Notes under the pieces: generated by a model
Databases searched by the model: none
What the model saw: only the letters and a program-made list of their open reading frames with translations
What the model was told of the DNA's origin: nothing
Shown here: piece after piece, positions 17,975 to 26,343 of the stretch
How the letters are laid out: each line of letters starts with the position of its first letter
Numbering within the stretch: position 1 is the stretch's first letter
Program-made: the position numbers and the translations under genes
Origin: Candidatus Manganitrophus noduliformans
Lineage (GTDB): Bacteria; Nitrospirota; Nitrospiria; SBBL01; Manganitrophaceae
DNA: 64,000 nt
Assembly: GCF_012184425.1 (NCBI RefSeq)
Contig: NZ_VTOW01000001.1
Coordinates: 1,550,001 to 1,614,000, forward strand
Direction of reading: 5' to 3'

Positions 17975-18496
17975 CTATGGCGCTTTCAGCAGCGGGGGGA
18001 GGGTCGGGCGAGGCGGCGGGGTCTGTTTTGCGAAGGGATCGGACCGGCGGAGTCGATATAATGCTTGGAGCGGTTCGGAGAGCCAGACGGGGCGGACCTG
18101 CTCCGAGGGAACATCGACCTCCCACCACCATCCCCGCAGGACGCCGCTTCGTTCGTCTTCCAGGGTCGCCATCGTATAACTGGCGAGATAGACCCCGTCT
18201 CTCCATTCGGTATACCAGCCGTAGACGCAGAGGGTCTTTCCCGGCTTCCAGCATTCATCCCGTTCCCGATAGACGGTCGTCTCCGGGGGAAAGTCGCGTG
18301 TCGCTTCGTCGAGCATCGCTTGATAATCGGCCCGGATCAAATCGAGCGCCACGAACGAGGAAGGGGTCAGAACGCCGGTCGGGAAGATAAAAGTGAGAGC
18401 GATGCCGATTACCAGAATTCCCATGAGGAGCAGGATGAGCGGGGGAAGAAGCCGTTTCGGCCAGGAGGATGATTTGCGTTTTTCTTCCGGCTGCAT
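17975..18496 (-). CDS. Single-TM membrane protein of unknown function
   Basis: The 173-residue product has a basic N terminus (MQPEEKRKSSSWPKR), one membrane helix at about 17-40, and an exported domain rich in Trp and Tyr (CVYGWYTEWRDGVYLASYT, GWWWEVDV) followed by a proline-rich tail. The ATG lies 30 bases after the stop of the zinc-ribbon copy 2, which matches the operon layout of the other copy, although the two membrane proteins are not similar. Family not recognised. Confidence 0.58.
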   Translation of the reverse strand: MQPEEKRKSSSWPKRLLPPLILLLMGILVIGIALTFIFPTGVLTPSSFVALDLIRADYQAMLDEATRDFPPETTVYRERDECWKPGKTLCVYGWYTEWRDGVYLASYTMATLEDERSGVLRGWWWEVDVPSEQVRPVWLSEPLQALYRLRRSDPFAKQTPPPRPTLPPLLKAP

Positions 18497-18525
18497 GTTT
18501 TGAGAAATGATCAAGGATGATACAT

Positions 18526-18741
18526 TTAGTTTTTCTGAACACCTTCCGTCTTCCGGCAATTCACACAAAGAGTCTCGCCGGCCTTAAAAGCCCTCCACCC
18601 CTGAAACCAACCGTGCAGATGACGATTGCAAAGAAGCCGCCGGCATCGGCTGCAGATGCCGCCGGCGGCCGTGTCGAACCGCCTGCGGCATTCGTCGCAC
18701 TCCATCAGGGTGAATGAGCTCGATCCCGACCTGTTCTTCAT
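18526..18741 (-). CDS. Small zinc-ribbon protein, copy 2
   Basis: Seventy-one residues, about 88% identical to the copy at 16525-16740: CDEC, CSRC, CNRH and CVNC are all kept, and the helix HGWFQGWRAFKAGETL is nearly unchanged. DNA similarity extends about 20 bases on both sides of the gene, so the unit was duplicated recently. Conservation of every cysteine argues that both copies remain functional. Confidence 0.6.
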   Translation of the reverse strand: MKNRSGSSSFTLMECDECRRRFDTAAGGICSRCRRLLCNRHLHGWFQGWRAFKAGETLCVNCRKTEGVQKN

Positions 18742-18901
18742 GTGAGGGTGGGTGCCTGTGAAGGAGCAATAATCAACAATGCGCCTGGAGCGGCCGCTCC
18801 GGTGTCGGATAGGATCTTACGCTTTTGTAATGCGGTTTACAATTATTTCCGTAAACGTCATACGAGGACGATCAAGGCAATCGAATGGTCCCGGTTCGGT
18901 T

Positions 18902-19762
18902 TTATGCGGCGGCCTTCTTCCGGGCCGCCTCCCCGAGAAAATTCACCAGGCCGCGGTTGACTTCTTCCGCGTGGGTCCAATTGATGCCGTGCGGTCCTCC
19001 TTCCACTGCGATCAGCCTGCTTCCTTTGACAATCTCACGTATGCGCTTTCCGGTGGCGGGGAAGGGGCAGATCCGGTCGGCATCGCCGTGGATCACCAGC
19101 GTCGGGATGTCGATCCGTTTCAGGTCTTTTCGGAAGTCGGTCGACGAAAACGCAGTAACGCAATCGAGCGTCGCTTTGGGAGAGGCCTCCGCGGCGACGA
19201 TCCAGTTGAGGTGGACCGCCTCGTCGCTTACCTTTTTCCCCTTCAAGAGATCGACGTTATAGAAATCGGAGAGGAATTTGGAGAGAAGCGCCGGCCGGTC
19301 GGCAACGATCGCTTTTTTGATCCCTTCGAAGACGCCGCCGTCGATCCCATCCGGATTGTCGGTGGTCATGAGCATATAGGGTGGAACGGCCGCCATGAAG
19401 ACCGCTTTGCTCACCCGTTCGGATCCGTGGACGCCGAGATAGCGGGCCACCTCGCCTCCCCCCATGGAGAAGCCGACCAACGCGATGTCGCGCAGGTCGA
19501 GCTTTGTGATCAGCTTGTGCAGGTCCTCGGCCATCGTGTCGTAATCGTAGCCGAACGTCGGCTGACTCGACTTTCCGAAGCCCCGGCGGTCATACGTGAT
19601 GACCCGGCAGGCCGCATCGAGCAGGGCCGGCACCTGCTTCTCCCAGGAGGCGCCGCTCAGCGGCCAGCCATGAACCAGCACCACCGGCCTGCCCGAACCG
19701 TGGTCTTCGTAATAGAGATCGATGTTGCCCGAGTTTTCCCTGTCGACGGTGATGTACGGCAT
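18902..19762 (-). CDS. Alpha/beta hydrolase, non-haem chloroperoxidase-like
   Basis: The 286-residue product is a complete alpha/beta hydrolase: oxyanion-hole HGWPLS near residue 30, nucleophile elbow GFSMGG near 97, acid residue in HGDAD near 225, and the catalytic histidine in GGPHGINWTH near 255. The closest family pattern is the cofactor-free haloperoxidase/arylesterase group. The start at MPYITVD gives the usual family N terminus. It has no signal peptide. It follows another alpha/beta hydrolase on the same strand with a 71-base gap, so they may share a transcript. Confidence 0.88.
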   Translation of the reverse strand: MPYITVDRENSGNIDLYYEDHGSGRPVVLVHGWPLSGASWEKQVPALLDAACRVITYDRRGFGKSSQPTFGYDYDTMAEDLHKLITKLDLRDIALVGFSMGGGEVARYLGVHGSERVSKAVFMAAVPPYMLMTTDNPDGIDGGVFEGIKKAIVADRPALLSKFLSDFYNVDLLKGKKVSDEAVHLNWIVAAEASPKATLDCVTAFSSTDFRKDLKRIDIPTLVIHGDADRICPFPATGKRIREIVKGSRLIAVEGGPHGINWTHAEEVNRGLVNFLGEAARKKAAA

Positions 19763-19833
19763 CTGAATTCTCCTATGCGTGTCGGTTTGTATGCGCGTTG
19801 ATGAGGATTGGTCACATTGATGAAGAAGGTTCT

Positions 19834-20634
19834 CTATGCGGCGCGGGCCGCGGGGCTTGCCTGCGCCCGGATCGCCCAATCGAGGGCGTGATCGGCAACC
19901 TCTTCCCAGCCCCGTTCTCCGATGATGTAGTGGTCTCTCCCCGGAAATTCTTTAAACTCGGTGATGGAGGGGGACGTTTTGTAGCGCTCGTAATTCGCCC
20001 GGTTCAGCGCCGCAGGCATGAGGTGGTCCTTCTCGCCGGCGATCATCAGCAGGGGGGCGCGCGCCCGCTTGAAATCGACGCGGGCGGCGCTTGAGAGGCC
20101 GCCGCGGGCGAGCCGGCGCGACTCGGGGACGACCTGCGCGTCATACGCCGCGCGCTGCTCCGCCGGCGGCAAGGTATTCACGAAGGTATATTGAAATTGT
20201 TCGAAGGTCATGTAGTACGGCTTCGACACGGGGATCAATGGATTGAGCACCGGCCAGAGAGAGCGGAGGAAGGACCACTTCAAGGTGAGCACCCCTTGCG
20301 GCGGGACCGAATCGATGGCGACGCCCGCCACCCCCAGATCCCGCTGCAACATCAGCTGCGTCAGCAGCCCGCCGAACGAGTGGCCTATGATGATCGGTTT
20401 TTCCGGGAGGGAGCGAATGACCCGGACGTGATGGTCGATCACCTCACCGATCGTGAGCTGCTGCAGGATGGGATCGGATGGGTTTTGCTTGAGGAGCTCC
20501 ACTGGCTTGTCTCTTCCCGGATAGGCAATCTGGACGGTTTTATACCCGCGGGCCTGGTATCGCGCGGCCCATCCATTCCAGCAGTGTCGGGTGACGAAGT
20601 TCCCATGGATCAGCACAATGGTTTTGCTCGGCAT
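19834..20634 (-). CDS. Alpha/beta hydrolase
   Basis: The 266-residue product has HGNFVTRHCW (oxyanion hole) near residue 10, the nucleophile elbow GHSFGG near 102, AGEKDH (acid) near 200 and GRDHY (histidine) near 232. All catalytic elements are therefore present. It resembles general alpha/beta hydrolases of the RsbQ/esterase type; its substrate is unknown. It is cytosolic, and upstream of the chloroperoxidase-like gene. Confidence 0.85.
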   Translation of the reverse strand: MPSKTIVLIHGNFVTRHCWNGWAARYQARGYKTVQIAYPGRDKPVELLKQNPSDPILQQLTIGEVIDHHVRVIRSLPEKPIIIGHSFGGLLTQLMLQRDLGVAGVAIDSVPPQGVLTLKWSFLRSLWPVLNPLIPVSKPYYMTFEQFQYTFVNTLPPAEQRAAYDAQVVPESRRLARGGLSSAARVDFKRARAPLLMIAGEKDHLMPAALNRANYERYKTSPSITEFKEFPGRDHYIIGERGWEEVADHALDWAIRAQASPAARAA

Positions 20635-20674
20635 TTCTTTTTCTCCATTTGTTCTTTCCGGGTGTCGGGGACGC

Positions 20675-20704
20675 TGTAGGGGCGTATTGCAATACGCCCC
20701 TACA
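20675..20704. repeat. REP-like perfect palindrome, GTAGGGGCG family
   Basis: A perfect 30-base palindrome whose arm is TGTAGGGGCGTATTG. The same outer sequence (GTAGGGGCG...CGCCCCTAC) with a different centre recurs at four other intergenic sites in this window. It lies in the 291-base divergent gap between a hydrolase and the TerB-like gene; it could also act as a transcription stop. I saw nothing else certain in that gap. Confidence 0.8.
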
Positions 20705-20925
20705 ACCCCTACAAATAGATGGGTCGCCTGAATGCTGATCTTACCCCTCCGTGAGGGATTTCTTCTGTAAGGCGGATAACGCTGTTTCCGATTCAGAATA
20801 AAAAAGCAAGGTGCGGGGGTCGCCGTTGACAGTCGGAAAAAAGATCGTTATTGTCACCTTGCCGAGAGATCGAGATGCAGCCGGAAAAGCCGGAGAGACC
20901 CTAAAGAGAAAGGAGAGAGACCCTT

Positions 20926-21840
20926 ATGCCAAACGAAAAGAAAATCTCTTTGGTTCGGGTGCTGATCGCCCTTGCCTGGGCCGACGGCGAGATCAGCCAC
21001 GACGAGCTCAATTTTCTGAAGGATTTTATGTTCAAGTTCGATTTGACCGGGGACGAATGGGCCAAGATCGAGATGTATATGGAAGACCCGGTCACCCAGG
21101 AGGAGGCGGAGTTGCTGATTCACGATTTCGTTCAGCACCTCGGCGGCGCCCGGGAGCGCCAGCAGGTGATCGAGGCGCTTCAAAAGATGACGGCGGCGGA
21201 CGGCGTGACCACCCCCGAGGAGAAGGCTTTCCTGGAGCGGTTTTCCGGAATCATCAATGAAGCGGGGCCGGCTCCCGCCTTGTTCGGGCGCATCCGGGGG
21301 CTTTTCCAGGAGACGGTCTTCAAACCGGCGCGCCGCTCGAAGCGGAGCGAGGAGCTGCATGAGTTTCTCAACAACCGGGTTTTGTTTAAAGTGCGGCGGA
21401 AGCTGGAGCGGGATAAGCTCTCGATCGAGGCCGATCCGGAGGCGCTGACCTATGCGTCGCTCTTCGGCGGGCTGCTCGCTTACGTGGCGTCGCTCCACCA
21501 GCCGCTCACCGAGACCCAAATGGCCGTTTTAAAAAAACATCTGAAAGAGATCGCCGGATTCGACAATGAAGGGACGGCGGTGATCGAGTCGGTCATCCGG
21601 GAGGCGGCCGGGAGCCTCGACCGGTTCCGGCTGACCCGGGAATTTTACGAGAAGAGCGCCCCGGCGCAGCGCTTTCAGCTGATCGAGTGTCTTTTCGACA
21701 TCGCCGGGGTCGATACCGATCTGACCCATTCCGAGGTGGAGGAGGTCCGGGCGATCGCATACGGATTGAGGCTGACCCATTCGGACTTCATCAACGCCAA
21801 GGTGAAACATCTGCGGGAGAGCGAAAAAAAGACCAATTAG
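20926..21840 (+). CDS. TerB-like (DjlA/tellurite-resistance type) protein
   Basis: The 304-residue soluble protein opens with a TerB-type helical bundle: LVRVLIALAWADGEISHDELNFL, with acidic residues typical of the family's metal-binding face, then MTAADGVTTPEEKAFLERF as a second half. A second, weaker TerB-like unit runs from about residue 165 to 295 (FDIAGVDTDLTHSEVEEVRAIA). TerB folds occur in metal and phage stress systems, but no other ter gene is present here. The ribosome site is AAAGGAGAG. The DUF362 gene starts 51 bases downstream. Confidence 0.75.
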   Translation: MPNEKKISLVRVLIALAWADGEISHDELNFLKDFMFKFDLTGDEWAKIEMYMEDPVTQEEAELLIHDFVQHLGGARERQQVIEALQKMTAADGVTTPEEKAFLERFSGIINEAGPAPALFGRIRGLFQETVFKPARRSKRSEELHEFLNNRVLFKVRRKLERDKLSIEADPEALTYASLFGGLLAYVASLHQPLTETQMAVLKKHLKEIAGFDNEGTAVIESVIREAAGSLDRFRLTREFYEKSAPAQRFQLIECLFDIAGVDTDLTHSEVEEVRAIAYGLRLTHSDFINAKVKHLRESEKKTN

Positions 21841-21891
21841 GAATGACGAATGAGGAATCAAAATAAAAAAGCGTTGTGAGAAGGATTGTAA

Positions 21892-23010
21892 ATGAAGGAA
21901 GAAAATTTGAACGAGGAATCAGATCCCATTTCCCCTTCCCGCCGCTCGTTCATCCAAATGGCCGGGGCGCTGCTTCCGATCTTCCTCGCCAACCCGTTCA
22001 ACCTCTTTCGCTCGCTCACCTCCCCGGACGGGGAACTGCGGCCGGTCCCGCGTCCCAAACCGAACCGGTTCGTTCAGGACGGAAAGGCGTTGGTCGGCGT
22101 GGTTGGGGGGGAGAATATCGACCGGATGGTCCGGGAGGCGGTCGATCTGATCGGCGGAATAGACCGGCTCGATCTGAAAGGGAAGACCGTTCTGGTGAAA
22201 CCGAACGTCGTCTCGCACAACCCGCCGCCGGCGACGACGAACCCGGAGGTCGTCCGGAGCGTGGTGAAGCTCCTTTACGAGGGGGGGGCCGGCAAGGTGA
22301 TCGTCGGCGATATGTCGGGGGTGATCCGGCTGCCGACCCGGAAGAACCTGAAAGAGACCGGGATCGAGGCGGCGGCGCGGGAGGCGGGGGCGGAGGTGAT
22401 CGACTTCGACGACGCCGAGTGGATCGAGGTGAAGCCGCCGCAGGCGCAGTTGAGCGGGAAGATTTATGTCGCCCGGCCGGTTTATGAGGCCGATCTTCTC
22501 GTCAACGTCCCGGTGGTGAAGACCCATCAGAGCGCGACCTACTCGATCTGCCTCAAAAACCTGGTCGGGGTGACCCACCCCCGGAACCGCCCCTACCGGG
22601 TGAATCCGGCGCGGTGGGAGGAGGTGGTGGCGGAGATGAATTTAGCGGCCCATCCCGACCTGAACATCGTCGATGCCACGACGATCATGGTCGCCGGCGG
22701 CCCGCAAGAAGGGCCGGCGGAGAAGACGAACATGATCTTCGCCAGCGGCGACCGGATCGCCGCCGACGTTGTCGGGCTCGGATTGATTAAACACTTCAAC
22801 CGCTGGAAAGGGGTCGGCGAGATCAGCGTCTGGGCGCAGCGGCAGATCCGCTACGCGCAGACGATTGGGCTGGGGGTGAAGGAGGCCGCGTCGATGAAGA
22901 TGATCGCGAAGCGGCTCGAAGGGGACGAGGCGGTTTTCTCGGCATTGATCGCGAAGATCGAATCGGCTCTCGCCGAGGGGCCCGGAAAGGACAAACCCCC
23001 GTCTCCTTAG
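21892..23010 (+). CDS. DUF362 protein with twin-arginine signal
   Basis: The 372-residue product starts with a Tat signal (SRRSFIQMAGALLP at about 16-29), so it should be exported folded, which usually implies a bound cofactor. The body is a DUF362 domain: LKGKTVLVKPNVVSHNPPPA, then VVKTHQSATYSICLKNLVG. DUF362 proteins are often fused to or paired with ferredoxin domains; none is seen here. Its stop overlaps the convergent stop of the putative effector gene by 4 bases. Confidence 0.82.
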   Translation: MKEENLNEESDPISPSRRSFIQMAGALLPIFLANPFNLFRSLTSPDGELRPVPRPKPNRFVQDGKALVGVVGGENIDRMVREAVDLIGGIDRLDLKGKTVLVKPNVVSHNPPPATTNPEVVRSVVKLLYEGGAGKVIVGDMSGVIRLPTRKNLKETGIEAAAREAGAEVIDFDDAEWIEVKPPQAQLSGKIYVARPVYEADLLVNVPVVKTHQSATYSICLKNLVGVTHPRNRPYRVNPARWEEVVAEMNLAAHPDLNIVDATTIMVAGGPQEGPAEKTNMIFASGDRIAADVVGLGLIKHFNRWKGVGEISVWAQRQIRYAQTIGLGVKEAASMKMIAKRLEGDEAVFSALIAKIESALAEGPGKDKPPSP

Positions 23011-24968
23011 GTGATCGGGTATCGCCGGCGAAGTTCCACGACCTGGGTTCCCGCCGGCTCTTCCAGGTTGAAGAGGGTGTCGTCGACGAAGGGGTTCCCG
23101 TCGGTCGAAACGGTGTTGGCGGTGACCTGGGTGATCCGCTGCAAATATCGGAGCAGGTAAAACGGGGAGTTGTTCAGACCGGTGGAGGTCTCGATGTTGT
23201 TGCGCGCATCGGCCGCGTTCAACCGCCCGCCGCTGCTGAACTGCAATCGGAGCAGCATCTTCCGCCAGAGGGACAAGCCGCGGCCGTCGATGTCGCGCGG
23301 GGTGACGGTGAAGACCCCGCCCCCGCGGTCGTCCACCGCCGCCGTCGCCTTGCCGGGCCCATAGGTCGGCTGGTAATCTTCATTCCAGAAGACGGTGAGC
23401 GTGACTTGCATGTCCTGCGCCCGGCGCTCTTCCGAGTCGGTCTGCAGCGCCTGGGGATGTTCCCTGTAATAGGCGCGGTAGAGGTAGATCGCCTGGTTCC
23501 AGACCTGGTTCATCGCCGCCGCCCCGCCCCCTGCCGGCGCGCGGACGTCGGTGAGGAGCGGCTGGCCGTTTTCGCCGAGCTCGGTCTGCATCGCGCTGAA
23601 GATCCGCGCCGCGTAAGTTCCCCGCTCGGGAAACTTCCGCGGAACCCGGTCGGGGATCAGGCCATTCAGCTCCCGGATCAGCTTCGCCTGCTCCCCCGGC
23701 CCGGCCCCCTCCGGAATCATCGCCGGGAAGATGGTGAAGAGGGTCTCGGTCCGGACCCGGTGCCCGGCGAACTCGGTGGCGAGGACTTTCAGCCCTTCGC
23801 TGTCGAGCGAAAGCCGGCGGTTTCCGCGGGCGGCGTCCTCCCACCGCCAGTCGATATTCGCCGGCGGCTCCTTGAAGATGATCGTCGCGGTGGCGGCCTG
23901 GTTGCAATGGCCCGACCAGTCCCCTTCGGTGTCGTGGTGGGCGTTGGCCGGGTTCGATTCCCACCCGAAGGCGCTGTTCGCCGCCGTCGGGTCGCGCCCC
24001 GCCCAGACGTCGAACGCCCAGAGGGGGGAGAAGACGTCGCGGTCGGCTCGGGGCTGGAGGGAGGTGGTGTTTGCGCCGGTGCCGGTCGGCCAGAAGTAAA
24101 AGGTCCAGGGGATGAGCGGCGCCGCATTGTACGCCGGCTCTTCCCGGGCGTAGGCCTCCTCGACAAGCCGGACCGACACCCGCGCCGGTCCCGCCCCGCC
24201 GCCGACCACCCGCGCATAGTGCCAGCCGGCCCCCTTCGCGCCGAGGACGAAATCAAAGGCGCCCCCTTGCTGGACGGCGGCCCCCGCCGGGTCCGTTCCG
24301 AAGTAGTCGACGGTCCCCCGGTTCGTCGTCATCCCCAGCCAGCTCCAGAAACCGGAGCCTTGGTTCCGGGCCCCCCCCTTCGTTTCGGGGAGGTAGAAGA
24401 TCACCCAGGTCCGGTCGACCGTGTTCGGACCGGGGACCGAATCCTCGTCGGGATATCCCACCTTGACCCGGACGACCTGATCGACATAAACGTCGACCGT
24501 TTGGTCGGCCCCGTTGATCTGCCCGGCGATATATTCCTGATCGTTCCAGGGCCAGTAGCGGAGCGGGGTTCCCTGTGTGCAGGGCTGGCATCGGCATTCG
24601 ACGTAGAGGCCGTTGTTCGGGGCGGGAGCGGTGACGCGGATCCGGTGGCGGCCGTCGCCTGCTTTCACTTTCCAATCGGTCAGCCCCTGCGCGTTGGTCT
24701 GGACCGCCGGCGCGTTGTCGATCACCACGTTCGCCCCGCCGATCGGGTGTCCGTGGTTCTGGTGGAACCGGACGCGGACCCGGAACCGCTGCTGCTGTTG
24801 TTGGCAGGGGGCCCGGTGCGGCGGCGCGCCGTTCATCTGCTGCGCGGCGTCGGGGAGTCTTCGCCGGGCAGGCGGGGGCGCCGGCCGATTCCGCGCCTGA
24901 GGGGGAATTCCCCCTTGCGGGGGGGCGGGTCGGGCGGCCGGCTGGTTTTGTGTTTTTGGAAAACACAT
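23007..24968 (-). CDS. Putative DUF4123-associated effector with papain/transglutaminase-like motif
   Basis: The 653-residue product lacks a signal peptide. Residues 1-50 are proline-rich and disordered. Residues about 58-112 form a carboxypeptidase-regulatory-like beta domain (HPIGGANVVIDN, then NAQGLTDWKVKAGDGRHRIRV). A later block reads DWSGHCNQAATATIIFKEPP, followed by QVWNQAIYLYR about 130 residues on. This spacing and context recall the catalytic Cys region of transglutaminase-elicitor-like papain folds. It is the last gene of a cassette with a DUF4123 chaperone, the position expected for the cargo effector. The catalytic assignment is my inference from motif shape, not from an alignment. 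Confidence 0.5.
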   Translation of the reverse strand: MCFPKTQNQPAARPAPPQGGIPPQARNRPAPPPARRRLPDAAQQMNGAPPHRAPCQQQQQRFRVRVRFHQNHGHPIGGANVVIDNAPAVQTNAQGLTDWKVKAGDGRHRIRVTAPAPNNGLYVECRCQPCTQGTPLRYWPWNDQEYIAGQINGADQTVDVYVDQVVRVKVGYPDEDSVPGPNTVDRTWVIFYLPETKGGARNQGSGFWSWLGMTTNRGTVDYFGTDPAGAAVQQGGAFDFVLGAKGAGWHYARVVGGGAGPARVSVRLVEEAYAREEPAYNAAPLIPWTFYFWPTGTGANTTSLQPRADRDVFSPLWAFDVWAGRDPTAANSAFGWESNPANAHHDTEGDWSGHCNQAATATIIFKEPPANIDWRWEDAARGNRRLSLDSEGLKVLATEFAGHRVRTETLFTIFPAMIPEGAGPGEQAKLIRELNGLIPDRVPRKFPERGTYAARIFSAMQTELGENGQPLLTDVRAPAGGGAAAMNQVWNQAIYLYRAYYREHPQALQTDSEERRAQDMQVTLTVFWNEDYQPTYGPGKATAAVDDRGGGVFTVTPRDIDGRGLSLWRKMLLRLQFSSGGRLNAADARNNIETSTGLNNSPFYLLRYLQRITQVTANTVSTDGNPFVDDTLFNLEEPAGTQVVELRRRYPIT

Positions 24969-24979
24969 CGATCGCTTCC

Positions 24980-25756
24980 TTATAATTCCGAAATTTCCGA
25001 AAATTCCAATGACCGGTTTAAATGATCCATCGCCGCCCGATAGAGGCGGTCTGCTTTTTCATCCTCTCCGGAGAGGGTCGCGTCGTTGAGGATCGTTTCG
25101 GCCCAGGGAAACTGCGGGTCTCTGTCGAAGCCGCTCCCGATAAGAAACATGTGAAGCAGGGTGACCTTTCGGCCTCTCTCCCCGGTGATTCCATATTTCG
25201 AGGCCGATTCGGCGCCGGCGGCGATCAACTTTTCGAGAAGGTCGTTTCCGAGATGCGCGGCCTTCCTCGGATGGATCTCCCGGAACAGTCCGATCATTCC
25301 CGGCGTGAAATCGGGTCCGACCCGCTCCGCCGCGCCGTCGGGATCGAGCCTTCTTACCCGGAGGAGAACCTTGAGGTGCTCTTCCTCGTTTTCGCCGACC
25401 GTCCGGTCCAGATAATCCATCGCGGCGTCATACAGCGCCTGGACTTTCGTGTAGCCGTCCGGAAAGTTGTTCCGATTCAGGATCGGGCCGGCCCAAGGGA
25501 ACTGAAGGTCGGCATCGAAGAAGCTCCCGAGCATGAACATGACGCTCAGGTAAAGAAAGACGTCCCGTTCGGAGAGCAAGCCGTACCCGGCGGCGTTCTC
25601 CAGCCCCAGTGCGACGGTTTTGCGAAGCGGGACGTCGCCGAGAATCTCGCACTGGCCGGGGAAATGGTCGCGCAGATGCGCGGCGAGCGGATCGATCAAA
25701 CCGGGCCGCATCGATGCGCTCAAAACGTCCATCTGCTCTTTGCGAATCGTCAACAT
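24980..25756 (-). CDS. Cassette protein with internal tandem duplication
   Basis: The 258-residue protein is soluble and all-helical by pattern. Its two halves repeat one another: FFDADLQFPWAGPILN...LYDAAMDYLDR in the first, and GFDRDPQFPWAETILN...LYRAAMDHLNR in the second. The N terminus (MLTIRKEQMDVL) is of a type found beside VgrG or DUF4123 genes in type VI secretion loci. It lies 11 bases before the effector gene and 14 bases after the DUF4123 gene, so it belongs to the same transcript. It may be an accessory chaperone or an immunity protein. Confidence 0.62.
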   Translation of the reverse strand: MLTIRKEQMDVLSASMRPGLIDPLAAHLRDHFPGQCEILGDVPLRKTVALGLENAAGYGLLSERDVFLYLSVMFMLGSFFDADLQFPWAGPILNRNNFPDGYTKVQALYDAAMDYLDRTVGENEEEHLKVLLRVRRLDPDGAAERVGPDFTPGMIGLFREIHPRKAAHLGNDLLEKLIAAGAESASKYGITGERGRKVTLLHMFLIGSGFDRDPQFPWAETILNDATLSGEDEKADRLYRAAMDHLNRSLEFSEISEL

Positions 25757-25770
25757 CGCTTTCTCCGTAA

Positions 25771-26313
25771 TTATCCTGGGAGAAGGGGGGTTCTTTCTGT
25801 TTTCAGCGCCCCCTGATCGCGCGAGAAGCGAAGCAGGCCGGAACCGTTCTCGTCCTCAACAAGGTAATGCTCGACCGGCCCGAAGAGGGTTTCCAATTCC
25901 GCCGCGTTGCAGGTGGGGAGATAAGTCCGGAGGACCCGCGGATCGTAGTAGCGGAAATAGAGTCTTCGCCCGGCGGGATCTTTGACGATCAGGAACCGGC
26001 GGAAATGGCGGTAGAGCTCGTCTAATCGGGCCCGGGTGGCGAGAAGAATCCCCCAGTGATCGCCCCACCGCCGGAAGAGCCAATCGGCGAAGGCGCTCTT
26101 CGGTTGAATCTCCACCAGGTAGGGGGCGACCCGGACCAGCGCGTCGGGGACATCCCGATAAAGACAGGCGATCAGGCAGTCGGCCCCCATCACCGCCGGG
26201 AAGATGCTGTCGTGGCGGGCCGCATCCAGCAGGGCGAAGATCCGCTCATGCCGGCCCGGCGCGACCGTTTTCCAGAGCCGGTCCACCTTCTCTTCAGACG
26301 ATATTCCGAGCAT
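25771..26313 (-). CDS. DUF4123 family effector-loading chaperone (Tap/TEC-like)
   Basis: The 180-residue product matches DUF4123: an N-terminal half with MGADCLIACLYRDVPDALVRVAPYLVEI and the hallmark central block YFRYYDPRVLRTYLPTCN followed by ELETLFGPVEHYLVED. DUF4123 proteins are cytosolic adaptors that load cargo effectors on to VgrG spikes of type VI secretion systems. No vgrG, PAAR, hcp or tss gene is present in this window, so the spike must be encoded elsewhere or the module serves a different machine. Tight spacing to both neighbours supports an operon. Confidence 0.85.
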   Translation of the reverse strand: MLGISSEEKVDRLWKTVAPGRHERIFALLDAARHDSIFPAVMGADCLIACLYRDVPDALVRVAPYLVEIQPKSAFADWLFRRWGDHWGILLATRARLDELYRHFRRFLIVKDPAGRRLYFRYYDPRVLRTYLPTCNAAELETLFGPVEHYLVEDENGSGLLRFSRDQGALKTERTPLLPG

Positions 26314-26343
26314 CGAAATCTTTCTCCGGGAGGGTCACCCCTG

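Noticed and set aside
20926-21840. Tellurite-resistance operon
   Set aside because: Only one TerB-like gene is present; no TerC, TerD or other ter genes flank it.
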